This document shows positions 50,500-58,907 of a DNA stretch of 64,000 bases, piece by piece; within the stretch, counting starts at the first letter, position 1; each line of letters begins with the position of its first letter. Location of the stretch: NCBI GenBank assembly GCA_938004185.1, contig CALKWN010000065.1:248001-312000 (forward strand), read 5' to 3'. Made by a program: the position numbers and the translations under genes. The notes beneath the pieces are model-generated. The model was not told the DNA's origin. It did no database searches and saw nothing but the letters and a program-made list of their open reading frames with translations. Origin of the DNA: an uncultured candidate division WWE3 bacterium (GTDB lineage: Bacteria; Patescibacteriota; WWE3; UBA101185; UBA10185).

Positions 50500-51684
50500 T
50501 TACTCGTTTTTCTGACCCGGTTTTCGATGTCTTGTGAATAACGTCGAAACATCCGTCGTACTAGGTACCTCCTCTTCGGTTGTTTGTTTTTCTATAGGAT
50601 TTCCCATAGAATCATACAATCCTGGGTCCTCTACTCTGTATATATCGTAAACTTTAAACCCTTCCGGCGTTTTCTTGAATCTGTTTGTCAGGTTTTCCTT
50701 AAGTTGACTCGTTTCTATGTTCGCATAGTTTTCAGTCTGTCCTTCTTCCATTTTGAGACGAATTGCTTCATTGTCCAAATAATTCTGCACTAATGTGGAT
50801 TGAGAAGCTCTGATAATAAGCCTGTTCAGCAAATTTGCTAAACCAGGGCCGTCATCAACCCAAAACAAAATATCTTCTGCTCTGTTGAAAATAGATCGAA
50901 GAAACAGAGTTCTTACATTTCGTCTTTTCGCAAGCCACGACGTGTATTGGTCCTGAAGCCATCCTGTTTTATAGTTCTCATCAAACTCTTGTGGATCGGC
51001 AGATATCTGAATCTCCTGAATCTGACTTATAGGTGTGCGTGATGCTTTGGGCAAAGTACCTATTCCGAATAGCAAAGAAAGTATGGGTGTCCTTACCTTT
51101 ACGTAATAAGTCATGAAAGTAAAAACCACAAACTTTGTGTACTCACGTCGCCACTCTTTTACCCAAAACACGGGTGGGATTGTAACAAACGTGACTACTC
51201 CGGATACAAATACTGCGGGGATAAGTCCGGGTAAATCTAAAACGCTTAGCACTACGCCGGCTATTCCTCCCAGTAAAACGGCAGAAAAGAATACCTGAAA
51301 AATAGTGTGAGATATCATCTCCCAAAGCGTTGTGGCGTAGAAACTGGGTTTAGCGACTTTTTCTAACCTTTCTCCTATACCTGCCACGTATACTTCCGCG
51401 GAATTTTCCTTAGGTAACCATCTGGAATCGAATAGTTTGAATATCGGTTGCTTTACTGAATTGGCCACTATAAAAGCCAAAATGATAAAGACAATCGATG
51501 CGACGACCAGAAGCACAAACTTCGCCAGTAATGACCAAATCTCCAGGCTCTCGCTTGCGTCTATACCGACAAAAGGCCCTACGTCAATACCAAGGGAATT
51601 TAGCGCAAATATCAAAAAACCTAATACACCTATTATGAGCGCCATAAATGCCGCAACAAATCCGAGGGCTCTCTTAGAATCCAT
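50500..51684 (-). CDS. Polytopic membrane protein of secretion-like cluster
   Basis: 394 aa. Four or five membrane helices (about 8-32, 50-74, 120-150 and 150-180), then a long cytoplasmic, Glu/Gln/Arg-rich part ending in a disordered tail. SD AAAAGGAGGAG before the ATG. No recognised family. Its place between the hydrolase and the Rho-like ATPase suggests an anchor or channel component. Confidence 0.65.
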   Translation of the reverse strand: MDSKRALGFVAAFMALIIGVLGFLIFALNSLGIDVGPFVGIDASESLEIWSLLAKFVLLVVASIVFIILAFIVANSVKQPIFKLFDSRWLPKENSAEVYVAGIGERLEKVAKPSFYATTLWEMISHTIFQVFFSAVLLGGIAGVVLSVLDLPGLIPAVFVSGVVTFVTIPPVFWVKEWRREYTKFVVFTFMTYYVKVRTPILSLLFGIGTLPKASRTPISQIQEIQISADPQEFDENYKTGWLQDQYTSWLAKRRNVRTLFLRSIFNRAEDILFWVDDGPGLANLLNRLIIRASQSTLVQNYLDNEAIRLKMEEGQTENYANIETSQLKENLTNRFKKTPEGFKVYDIYRVEDPGLYDSMGNPIEKQTTEEEVPSTTDVSTLFTRHRKPGQKNE

Positions 51685-51941
51685 TTACTCCTCCTTTTCT
51701 ATTTATTTTTTATTTATGCCTTTATTTAGGCATGCACACAAAAACTCACATTTTAACATGAGCTTGTGTGTACACACCTATTTAAACGGCTAACTTAATA
51801 GGTTTTCAAAGTACTGTAAAAATCCAAGCACAAGTATTTAACTAATAAATATTTATGCTCAGACACAACAAGAAAGTGATTATATTTAAGGATCGGCGTT
51901 AAGTGTGTGAGTAGGAGAGCAACTAATTTTGTTAAAAAATA
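51685..51941 (-). promoter_or_regulatory. Long leader before the 394-aa membrane gene
   Basis: 257-bp gap with no ORF. It holds an imperfect hairpin (GTGTGTACACACAAG... CTTGTGTGT area), a GCATGCCTAAATAAAGGCAT-type AATAA hairpin just before the SD, the plus-strand copy of the box ACACAACAAGAAAG (51863-51876) and a hairpin starting at the upstream stop (51914-51953). Confidence 0.55.
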
Positions 51942-53339
51942 TTAGTTGCCCTCCAGATAAAGCGCGGGATTAACCCACTTGTCGTTAATTTTCATCGCCA
52001 AGTGAAGGTGTATCCCATTTGAGAATCCGGTTGTTCCTGACATCATTAGGAATTGCCCTTCTTCAACATGATCTCCAACACTAACCTTCATTGTATTGTC
52101 GGTGCCATGTCCGTAAGCGGTCCAAATCTTGTTACCGTCAGCATCAACTCCCTCGATTGCTACAACGTTACCTGAGATCCACCAATTCCCCGCTAACCAT
52201 TCTGATGGGTATAGCATTCTGGCAAAAGTAACTTCTCCTGAATGCATTGCGTAGATTGGTGAAGAATCCCAATTAGGAGTACAGAGATCAATGCCCCAGT
52301 GTATACCGTTAGCTACAGGCACTCCGTAAGCATATCCGCACAAAATGCTACCTGGATATGGATTTACGAAACCCCCAGATATAGGTATCTGCACTAAGGG
52401 AGGTGTGGAGCCCGGCAAGGCATCGTTTGAGGCATGTACCTCATACTCAAATAGTTCTGTAAATTTCAGAATTTTTAAGAATGCCTTGCGCCAAAATTTC
52501 CCTTCGTACACATAGTGTTTCTCTGAAACCGGAATAAAATCCCAGCCCCCCGCCGCGGAATTAAAGTGAGCTGCTCTTTCAATGAGGCGCATTCTATAGC
52601 TATCGCTATGATTCCAACCCCACAGTGAATCAAATTTCTGAGCATCAGATTGTTTTGATTCATACCCTATTGCCTTTAGCCACCACACTTTAGCGTACGG
52701 TGCAACTCGGTTGTCAAAGAAATTACACGAATTTACCAGGTCATCGGGATGGGATTGTAAACCTCGTTCACAAATCATTACTCCCGTTGAAGGTAAAATT
52801 CCGTTTGGCCCGATTTCCCCGGCTGAGCAATGACCTGTGTAGTCAGAGTAGTCCTCTTTTATCATGTCTCGAGCTACTTCCGACCAATCTCTTATACGCG
52901 CTTCCTTCCAGTACTGTAGGAGCTGTTTTGCGGAATCCATTTCCTGCTGTGAAAATTTCAAAGCAGATAATGTGCCGCTACAGCTCCCGAGATTGTTACC
53001 ACCACCTGATTCTCCTTCAAGTATTGCGTATTGAATTCCAACATCAATATCGCCTCCATTAGAGTTGATCCAGCTATTGGCTAAAATTTCGTTAGCAACA
53101 ATAGCCGGATCTAAACCAGTGTCCATCACGGTCTGTTCTTCGTCGGCGCTCATGTAATTCCAGGTACCGCCACTTAGACCTAATGCTTCGATGATTTTCT
53201 CTTCAAACACATCCGGACTGGTATCCTTTAAAAAGGCTAAACTGAGAAATACAGTTAGCACTATAAAGAATGCAACTAACGGGATACCAGGAAAAACAGA
53301 GAACCTTAGGAGACCGCCGAAGAAACTTTTTGTCTCCAA
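51942..53339 (-). CDS. Secreted bifunctional wall hydrolase: SLT-like plus M23 peptidase
   Basis: 465 aa from a TTG with SD AAAGGAGG; overlaps the ATPase gene by 34 bp. One N-terminal membrane helix (about 13-35). N-terminal lytic-transglycosylase-like part with catalytic-type Glu in Ala-Ile-Leu-Glu-Gly-Glu-Ser-Gly. C-terminal M23 zinc peptidase with His-Trp-Gly-Ile-Asp (HxxxD) and His-Leu-His (HxH). Together they cut glycan and peptide, opening the wall for the secretion channel, a VirB1-like role. Confidence 0.9.
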   Translation of the reverse strand: METKSFFGGLLRFSVFPGIPLVAFFIVLTVFLSLAFLKDTSPDVFEEKIIEALGLSGGTWNYMSADEEQTVMDTGLDPAIVANEILANSWINSNGGDIDVGIQYAILEGESGGGNNLGSCSGTLSALKFSQQEMDSAKQLLQYWKEARIRDWSEVARDMIKEDYSDYTGHCSAGEIGPNGILPSTGVMICERGLQSHPDDLVNSCNFFDNRVAPYAKVWWLKAIGYESKQSDAQKFDSLWGWNHSDSYRMRLIERAAHFNSAAGGWDFIPVSEKHYVYEGKFWRKAFLKILKFTELFEYEVHASNDALPGSTPPLVQIPISGGFVNPYPGSILCGYAYGVPVANGIHWGIDLCTPNWDSSPIYAMHSGEVTFARMLYPSEWLAGNWWISGNVVAIEGVDADGNKIWTAYGHGTDNTMKVSVGDHVEEGQFLMMSGTTGFSNGIHLHLAMKINDKWVNPALYLEGN

Positions 53340-55291
53340 GGCTTATCCTCCTTTTTCGGCTCTAGTCTTTCAAACCTTTTCTTGATGGGTTGCGGAAGAT
53401 TGATCCAAACATGTGCTGCAAGCTGCTCACTGTCCTTTGGAAGAATAAAATCAGCGTAGCTGTGATTATCGTGGTTCAAACTGATATGAAGTCCGAACTG
53501 TCCGTAAAGACCTGAATTAATTTGAGCCAAATCTTCCTTGGTATGGGTTAAGACCCACGTAGCAATACCGTTATTACGGGCATTTGATACAAAATACGCC
53601 AGTGTGTTTCCTAAATTTTTACCCGTGTTATGAGGGATATCCCCATAGGGTATCTGATTGCGTGATTTATTTAACGCACTGAAATTGTCTGCAACTAAAA
53701 TTAGCTGCTCGCCGTAATTTGTATACCAATGCGACCACACTTCCAAAAAGGCCTTGAGGAACGCATCGTACCAGTTAAACAACCTGATTGTATTGCCTGA
53801 CAAAATATCAAAAGTGAGCGGCAAACCTACAATCTTTCCCCTCGCATGCCATTTCTCCGCCATCTCCAGAACCATTTCTTTTGCGTCCTCTCTATCCGAA
53901 GTATGAAGCTCAAGTTGCTTTTTTTGGATAGTTTTGTTGTCCGGAGGTGTGCCGTTGTCCGACTTTAAAATTACATCAGGAAGGTTAAGTTGATAGACTG
54001 AACCGCCCATTTCCTCGCACCAGCGAATTGCGGATTCTCCGCGATCTGTTGCCGTTAGAGGAAGCCAAACAATATTCGCGCCCACCTGGTTCACTAAAGC
54101 AGCGCCTAAGGTAGTTTTACCGACCTTGCTGGGCCCTTCTATCAATGTACCGGGACGGGTCCAGGGATCAAGAAGTAAAGGCTGATCATCGATTACTCCC
54201 ATCATGATATTTCCGTTAGGATCGCCCGTAGTTTTTAGCGGCCTAGACAAATGTCGCATAACTTCTATCGGAAACATTACAGAGTGACGATGCCATGCTC
54301 TATGAGGAGGACTTCCGGGAATAAACGCCTTGAACGACTCCCTTACATCAGCTCCGTTTCGTTGCTCCCATTTGCCAAGCTTGATCAACTGCTTTGAATA
54401 GTCCGAAAAATCCGGTTTTTCATAACTTGTACCATCGCTGGTTTTTAAGGGAACACCGACTCTAAGTAAACTGGAAAAATAAACCATCTTGTTTACTCTT
54501 TCTGCCTGGATCAGCAGGTCTCCCATACCGAGCAACGCCGCGATATTACTTTTAGTTACCAGTCCCGACCAAAAAGAATAGGCCGTATTAACATCAGGTA
54601 GTATGTAATATCTTGGATACCATAAAACTCGACGGGGTGCTGCATACCAAGTGGGGTCCATTGCTCCGGTTGTAGGATCAAACCACGTTTCAGACCTGTC
54701 CATAGGAGTACCGTAAATCACCGATCTCATCATAGATCCGAGTTGGGTGTATTTTACGATATCGCCGTACAGAGCTGCGGTTTCTTCCCGAGCAACCGGT
54801 AGGAATGCGTTAGACGGTCCCCATAAAAGCATGTCGTGACCAAAAATTTGCGAGTCCCTTACGGGAAATGCCCATTCCTGCACGTCCTCCAGAAACTTAG
54901 CACGCTCATCAGCAGTACTTAGATTCTTTTGAAATTTTATGTGGTCATCAAACGACTCCGGACTTCTTCTTAGAGCTCTAAGCAAAATTGTAAAACTGTC
55001 GGTATAAACTAAAGCCCTTGCCAAATCAAGAGGTTCCTCATCTACATAAGAAGAACTATAATGATAGGCGATGGATCTTTTAACCAACTTGTCTTCTTTT
55101 TTGCTTTTATTGACTTCCTTTACAATTGCCTCGCCTTTACTTCCGGCTATGGCATAAACACTTAGGAGATTCCTCGCGGAAGTAACTTCCTGCGGATATT
55201 CTCCGACGACTCCTCCCGGAGGTAACAACTTAAGTTGTTCCTTTTTGGGAGGCTTAGATTTACTAAGTAGATCTTTCTTTCTTAAAAACAT
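53306..55291 (-). CDS. VirB4/TraC-like ATPase
   Basis: 661 aa from the ATG at 55291 (SD AAAGGAGA; an upstream in-frame ATG at 55351 lacks support). Walker A Gly-Pro-Ser-Lys-Val-Gly-Lys-Thr-Thr (about residue 392), Walker B Leu-Ile-Leu-Val-Ala-Asp-Asn-Phe (about 547) and Thr-His-Thr-Lys-Glu-Asp near 604. The N-terminal region is unique. It is the motor of the type IV secretion/conjugation-like apparatus. Confidence 0.82.
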   Translation of the reverse strand: MFLRKKDLLSKSKPPKKEQLKLLPPGGVVGEYPQEVTSARNLLSVYAIAGSKGEAIVKEVNKSKKEDKLVKRSIAYHYSSSYVDEEPLDLARALVYTDSFTILLRALRRSPESFDDHIKFQKNLSTADERAKFLEDVQEWAFPVRDSQIFGHDMLLWGPSNAFLPVAREETAALYGDIVKYTQLGSMMRSVIYGTPMDRSETWFDPTTGAMDPTWYAAPRRVLWYPRYYILPDVNTAYSFWSGLVTKSNIAALLGMGDLLIQAERVNKMVYFSSLLRVGVPLKTSDGTSYEKPDFSDYSKQLIKLGKWEQRNGADVRESFKAFIPGSPPHRAWHRHSVMFPIEVMRHLSRPLKTTGDPNGNIMMGVIDDQPLLLDPWTRPGTLIEGPSKVGKTTLGAALVNQVGANIVWLPLTATDRGESAIRWCEEMGGSVYQLNLPDVILKSDNGTPPDNKTIQKKQLELHTSDREDAKEMVLEMAEKWHARGKIVGLPLTFDILSGNTIRLFNWYDAFLKAFLEVWSHWYTNYGEQLILVADNFSALNKSRNQIPYGDIPHNTGKNLGNTLAYFVSNARNNGIATWVLTHTKEDLAQINSGLYGQFGLHISLNHDNHSYADFILPKDSEQLAAHVWINLPQPIKKRFERLEPKKEDKPWRQKVSSAVS

Positions 55292-55627
55292 ATTTTCTCC
55301 TTTCATTTTTATTTTTATGTACTGCCTCTTATTAGGCTGAGCACCTACCAAAAACTTAGTAAGGTTTCTGATAGGTACCCAGTCAGAGGCGTAAAGAAAG
55401 ATTACTTATATATCGACTTTCTTGTTGTGTTTTCAAAGTGCCTTTGACCAAAGAGGCCAAAAGTTCAGTTATTTTTTTTGTAACTCTCCTTTTTGAAATA
55501 CACTCAAATATGAGTGGGTCTCAAAAAGAACCACAACAAGAAAGAGAATTGGTAAACGCGCGTGAGAGAAAAGAAGAGAAGAAGGGATAGGATATGAATT
55601 TTTCTATCCCTTCTACTTGTTGTTTCA
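55292..55627 (-). promoter_or_regulatory. 336-bp leader before the VirB4-like gene with repeated box
   Basis: No gene. In transcription order: terminator-like stem 55581-55613 of the upstream gene (GAAGGGATAG/CTATCCCTTC then TTCTCTTCTTTTC); a copy of CACAACAAGAAAG in reverse orientation (55532-55544); the box GGCACTTTGAAAACACAACA...AGAAAG (55442-55417); a long stem pairing GCCTCT/AGAGGC and TACCTA/TAGGT; then GCTCAGCCTAATAAGAGGC before the SD. The two boxes form a 13-bp inverted repeat about 100 bp apart. Confidence 0.6.
55417..55442 (-). repeat. 26-nt leader box, copy B
   Basis: GGCACTTTGAAAACACAACA then AGAAAG; the core ACACAACAAGAAAG also occurs on the plus strand at 51863-51876 and (13 bases) at 55532-55544. 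Confidence 0.7.
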
Positions 55628-55957
55628 TTACTTCCGTCTAATCGGGGGATCGGTAATTCTGGATTCGTAAACAAACCCCTCTTCATTATTTTTTCTTATG
55701 TAAGAAAAACGGTAAGTAATCTCCGCCTTTACTCGTATGAAAATTTTCCGCAGTACATATAGTACAACAGCCAGAATAATTAAATACCTGAAAAACGGCC
55801 AGATCCAAATACCCAATGAGATCGGAAACAGTAAGACAACAAAAACCAAGTAAATTGGTTTTATTTGTTTACTACCGTCGAAGAGTGTGTAACTCATTGA
55901 GTTAAAAAATGTGTCTTTTCTATGCTTCAACATGCGGTAATTTTGCTTTACGCTCAT
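55628..55957 (-). CDS. Small two-helix membrane protein (PrgI/VirB3-like position)
   Basis: 109 aa. Two closely spaced hydrophobic helices (about 34-54 and 56-72) with basic flanks, and a soluble C-terminus. Size and place (between VirB6-like and VirB4-like genes) match PrgI/VirB3-type proteins, but sequence similarity is too weak to prove it. The start overlaps the VirB6-like stop by 4 bp. Confidence 0.6.
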   Translation of the reverse strand: MSVKQNYRMLKHRKDTFFNSMSYTLFDGSKQIKPIYLVFVVLLFPISLGIWIWPFFRYLIILAVVLYVLRKIFIRVKAEITYRFSYIRKNNEEGFVYESRITDPPIRRK

Positions 55958-57477
55958 TTGCCTCTCCTTGTATATTCCTCGGGTAAGAAGTACGCAGACA
56001 GGTCCTCAGGGAGTTGATCCTTTACAACTCTTGCGACACCGTCCTTGACATGCTTTTTGACCACTCCGCCTTTGTCGTCTTCCTCGTTATCAACATCCTC
56101 GATTACCCTGTTTACGGCTTCGACCGCTTTACCGGCTAGAACTACCTCAGGCTTTCCTGCTATTACTCCGGCGGCCTCTGCCAATTTTGCAGCAGTTTCA
56201 ATTTTTGGCGCAATCTTGGAATAAGCACTTTTCTTCTTCTGAGGTTTGAACATTTCTTCCGGTAGCTCGTATTCGCTGTATTTGGCTTTTTCCGATATCT
56301 TTGCTGTAGGATTTTCTTCGTCAGTGCCCTGTTTATTTACCTGAGGTCTTCCTACTTGATCGTTCCTAGATGTCTTACGACTTTTACCAGTGGTTTTGTA
56401 ATCACCGGAACTATCAATACCGGTAGGTCCGGGCGGTTGATCTGGGTTTATAGGATCGTTGGGACCTGGAGGCACAGAATCAGGATCATCCGAGTCATTT
56501 CTTGAGACACGACTGTAAGATGGGAGGTAATACTGCTGCATTACCTCTTCATCAACAATTTCGCCTTCAACAACCTCATTTTGATCACCGTATTTTGCAT
56601 CGTCACTATCGTCATCGTTAACGATGAATACAGGTGCAGCAAACAAGGCATCCAAAGCTCTAGATCCGCGCTCACCCAGACCGTGTCTTTCTCGCTCGTG
56701 CTCTTCAATCCTTCTAGTCTCCGTCTGTGACTCAGGAACTAAATGGAACGCCATCCAAGGAACTCCTAAGTAGCATCCTGCCAACAGCATAAATACAATG
56801 AGAGTGTAAGCCAGGCTCATAAATACTGACACTGAGGCTGAATCCCAAGAAGGGTAGTTTGTTCCGATAAATGTGATGAAAGTGTCATACATTACAAGGA
56901 ACAGTAGCCATCCGAAAATCTGCGAATAAGCAAACACAACTCCGCGCATAGTTCGGCCAACAATAGATCCCGTAATTGCAGCTATAGCAGCCAACAACAT
57001 TACGATTTGCCAAATTGAGCTTATTAGGGGCAAAACTAAAGTAACAGTAATGCCCCACCCAGCACTTGCGATTTTCGCCAAATTAGTCGATAACTCCCAG
57101 TTCATAGCATCAAAAACTTTCTGCAGTGTTAAACCTGCCGGTAATATTTTTTCACCGATACTACTGGCAACAGGTATGTACACGTATATCGATGTAATAG
57201 CTAGGATTATCCCAAAACCTGTCAGATACGAACCGCTTAACATAGGTTTTTCATTTTTCAAATTTGAAATCAAACCTATTAAAGCTACAGCTACTGCACA
57301 AGCCATGAGAAAAGCCAGCAACGGACCCATTAAATTGTCCAGGGCCGCCTCATCAACATTGAGAAAGAATTTAGACCTCCAACCTACGAAGTCATCCAAA
57401 CTTTTGGGAATATCGCATCCGGTTAGCAGCAAACTGCCAACCATCATTATTGCCACAGTTTGCAGCTTTTTCTTCAT
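55954..57477 (-). CDS. VirB6/TrbL-like polytopic lipoprotein
   Basis: 507 aa. Lipobox Leu-Leu-Leu-Thr-Gly-Cys (Cys20), about six membrane helices (about 50-72, 82-105, 140-180, 185-215 and 220-245), then a long low-complexity cytoplasmic tail (Asp/Pro-rich near 320-370, Lys-rich near 430-470). The layout matches VirB6/TrbL channel proteins. The combination of lipid anchor and a long tail is unusual. Confidence 0.72.
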   Translation of the reverse strand: MKKKLQTVAIMMVGSLLLTGCDIPKSLDDFVGWRSKFFLNVDEAALDNLMGPLLAFLMACAVAVALIGLISNLKNEKPMLSGSYLTGFGIILAITSIYVYIPVASSIGEKILPAGLTLQKVFDAMNWELSTNLAKIASAGWGITVTLVLPLISSIWQIVMLLAAIAAITGSIVGRTMRGVVFAYSQIFGWLLFLVMYDTFITFIGTNYPSWDSASVSVFMSLAYTLIVFMLLAGCYLGVPWMAFHLVPESQTETRRIEEHERERHGLGERGSRALDALFAAPVFIVNDDDSDDAKYGDQNEVVEGEIVDEEVMQQYYLPSYSRVSRNDSDDPDSVPPGPNDPINPDQPPGPTGIDSSGDYKTTGKSRKTSRNDQVGRPQVNKQGTDEENPTAKISEKAKYSEYELPEEMFKPQKKKSAYSKIAPKIETAAKLAEAAGVIAGKPEVVLAGKAVEAVNRVIEDVDNEEDDKGGVVKKHVKDGVARVVKDQLPEDLSAYFLPEEYTRRGK

Positions 57478-57498
57478 AGTCTACTCGATTCTTGAATT

Positions 57499-57771
57499 CT
57501 ACTTGATGATAATAGTTCCCCACTCCTCACTCAAAAATGAGGTCATCCAACCATCAAATGCACCTAAAAACGAGCGTGCTGTTAAAAAATCAACAGCAAA
57601 CCATGTGACCAGAGCACCCCCAAAAGCAGCACCAATTGATGCAAGAATTCTTTGTCCCATGGATGTACCCTCTTTAAGTGATTTAACAATGTTCAGTAAT
57701 CCGAATACAGCTAAACCAGCTGCAAACCCTACTACTGATATGAATATGGCATTATTTGCCAAGGTAACCAT
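57499..57771 (-). CDS. VirB2/TrbC-like pilin candidate
   Basis: 90 aa. Two hydrophobic helices (about 8-28 and 42-62) with a short Lys-Ser-Leu-Lys loop, then an amphipathic C-terminus ending Thr-Ile-Ile-Ile-Lys. Good SD AGGAGGT. Size and topology fit conjugative pilins, with no long signal peptide, so it could be a membrane-only subunit. It is 21 bp upstream of the VirB6-like gene. Confidence 0.6.
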   Translation of the reverse strand: MVTLANNAIFISVVGFAAGLAVFGLLNIVKSLKEGTSMGQRILASIGAAFGGALVTWFAVDFLTARSFLGAFDGWMTSFLSEEWGTIIIK

Positions 57772-58158
57772 TTTTACCTCCTATTACATATTTGATCTTT
57801 ATCTTTTCCGACAGCTGCCAAGCAGCCACAATACAACTGATGAATTTCAGCATTTTCTTATGAATTCCTTCCTCCTTTCTTATTAGTTTTTGGCTGCCTT
57901 ATTAGCTGAGCGCCTGCCGATTTTCCTATTCAAGAAAAACCCGTAGGCACCCGGCTAAATATTCAGCCATCTCTTTCTTGTTGTGTTGTCAAAGTGCCCC
58001 TCGGTAAAAATTACCGTAGGGTGTGACTTAGACTACGTTCCCGAATATTTCTAAAGAACATAGCCAAAAACAAACATTCGCTTTTGCAACTGCTTGTCTC
58101 TTTCTCACTTTAAAAGAAGAGAGAGTTATCTTTTTTAGATAAAACTCTCCCTTGATCT
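57772..58158 (-). promoter_or_regulatory. 387-bp structured leader before the pilin-like gene
   Basis: No gene. Holds the terminator of the DUF1232 gene (58115-58150: GAGAGTT...AACTCTC then TCTTCTTTT), a small CGGTAATTTTTACCG hairpin, the box GGCACTTTGACAACACAACA...AGAAAG (57998-57973), then a long stem pairing GGCTG/CAGCC and GGTGCCT/AGGCGCTC, with GCTCAGCTAATAAGGC before the SD. It parallels the 55292 leader. Confidence 0.6.
57973..57998 (-). repeat. 26-nt leader box, copy A
   Basis: GGCACTTTGACAACACAACA then AGAAAG on the minus strand; 25 of 26 bases equal the copy at 55417-55442. Confidence 0.7.
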
Positions 58159-58485
58159 TTAGGGGGCATCCTTCCAATCAGCGTCGATAACATCTCCATC
58201 ATCGCTAGAATCAGACTTTTGCTTTCTGCGCTTCCGCCTTAACTCCGCTACCAACTCTTTTGGCGATAATTCGATAAAAAGAAAGCTGGTAATAAAAACC
58301 GCGATGGCGTCGTCAACAGGTCCCGGAGCAAGATCCGGAAACAAAAGCCACATTATTCCGATAGCCGGTAATAATTTGAGATGAAAAGGCTCGCGTCTGT
58401 CTCTTAGTAAATCCCAAATTAAACCGATGTTGTCGCCTAACTGATTTAAAGTACCCGGACCGCTTAAATCCTTCTTTTGGCCCAT
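58159..58485 (-). CDS. DUF1232-like membrane-associated protein
   Basis: 108 aa. A DUF1232/YkvA-like hydrophobic core (Pro-Asp-Leu-Ala-Pro-Gly-Pro-Val-Asp-Asp, about residue 50) and a highly charged C-terminus. SD AAAAGGAGGG. First gene of the secretion-like cluster, just after the structured RNA; role unknown. Confidence 0.68.
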   Translation of the reverse strand: MGQKKDLSGPGTLNQLGDNIGLIWDLLRDRREPFHLKLLPAIGIMWLLFPDLAPGPVDDAIAVFITSFLFIELSPKELVAELRRKRRKQKSDSSDDGDVIDADWKDAP

Positions 58486-58665
58486 ATTGCCCTCCTTTTA
58501 CTCAATGCATTACACATGTCGTCTCCTTTCACTAAAACTAAGTTCTAATATCTTTCTTGTTTCATCAATCCATACACGCTCCTTACATTGAATTTCGTTG
58601 GCTCTTATTCAGCTGCCACCGGCGATGTCCTTAATGTTTAAGTACACAACCCGTGAAAGCTTTTA
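58486..58665 (-). promoter_or_regulatory. Leader region between structured RNA and DUF1232 gene
   Basis: No gene. In sense: a GGC-AGCTGAATAAGAGCC hairpin like the AATAA hairpins of the other leaders, an ACAAGAAAG box fragment and two SD-like purine runs. A possible 16-codon leader ORF (ATG at about 58510) overlaps the DUF1232 start. Confidence 0.4.
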
Positions 58666-58845
58666 AACAAAAACCTACCTGAACCTAGGCAGGAACAATA
58701 TTCTATCTATTAAATTTTCTTGATTTACTGATTAAAGCTCCGAATACTGCCGGAGTCTATAAAATCCGCTTAGAATCTGCGGAATAAATTAGCCCACCCT
58801 TTCTTACACTATAGGATTAATTCGTGGGCGGAGATACCCTATAAG
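58666..58845 (-). ncRNA. Structured ~180-nt RNA with H-type pseudoknot and intrinsic terminator
   Basis: In transcription order: TATAGG (58843-58838), GCCCAC (58829-58824), CCTATA (58815-58810), GTGGGC (58797-58792), i.e. stems 1 and 2 of an H-type pseudoknot. Next come hairpins ATTCCGC/GCGGAT (58785-58764) and CTCCG/CGGAG (58755-58738). The end is CCTGCCT/AGGTAGG (58693-58674) followed by TTTTTGTTT, an intrinsic terminator. A TTGACA-17-TAAATA promoter ends 7 nt before. No match to a riboswitch, 6S, SRP or RNase P RNA was recognised. Confidence 0.55.
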
Positions 58846-58851
58846 TATGTA

Positions 58852-58880
58852 TATTTAACACCGTGAAATTTATTTGTCAA
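58852..58880 (-). promoter_or_regulatory. Promoter of the structured RNA
   Basis: Minus-strand TTGACA (58880-58875), 17-bp spacer, TAAATA (58857-58852); predicted start about 58845. Confidence 0.65.
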
Positions 58881-58907
58881 CACACCCGGTGTTTTGAGCT
58901 CTTTACA

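Noticed and set aside
58159..58907. Coding gene in the 58.5-58.9 kb gap
   Set aside because: No ORF with SD of useful length; the region is better explained as RNA structure and leader.
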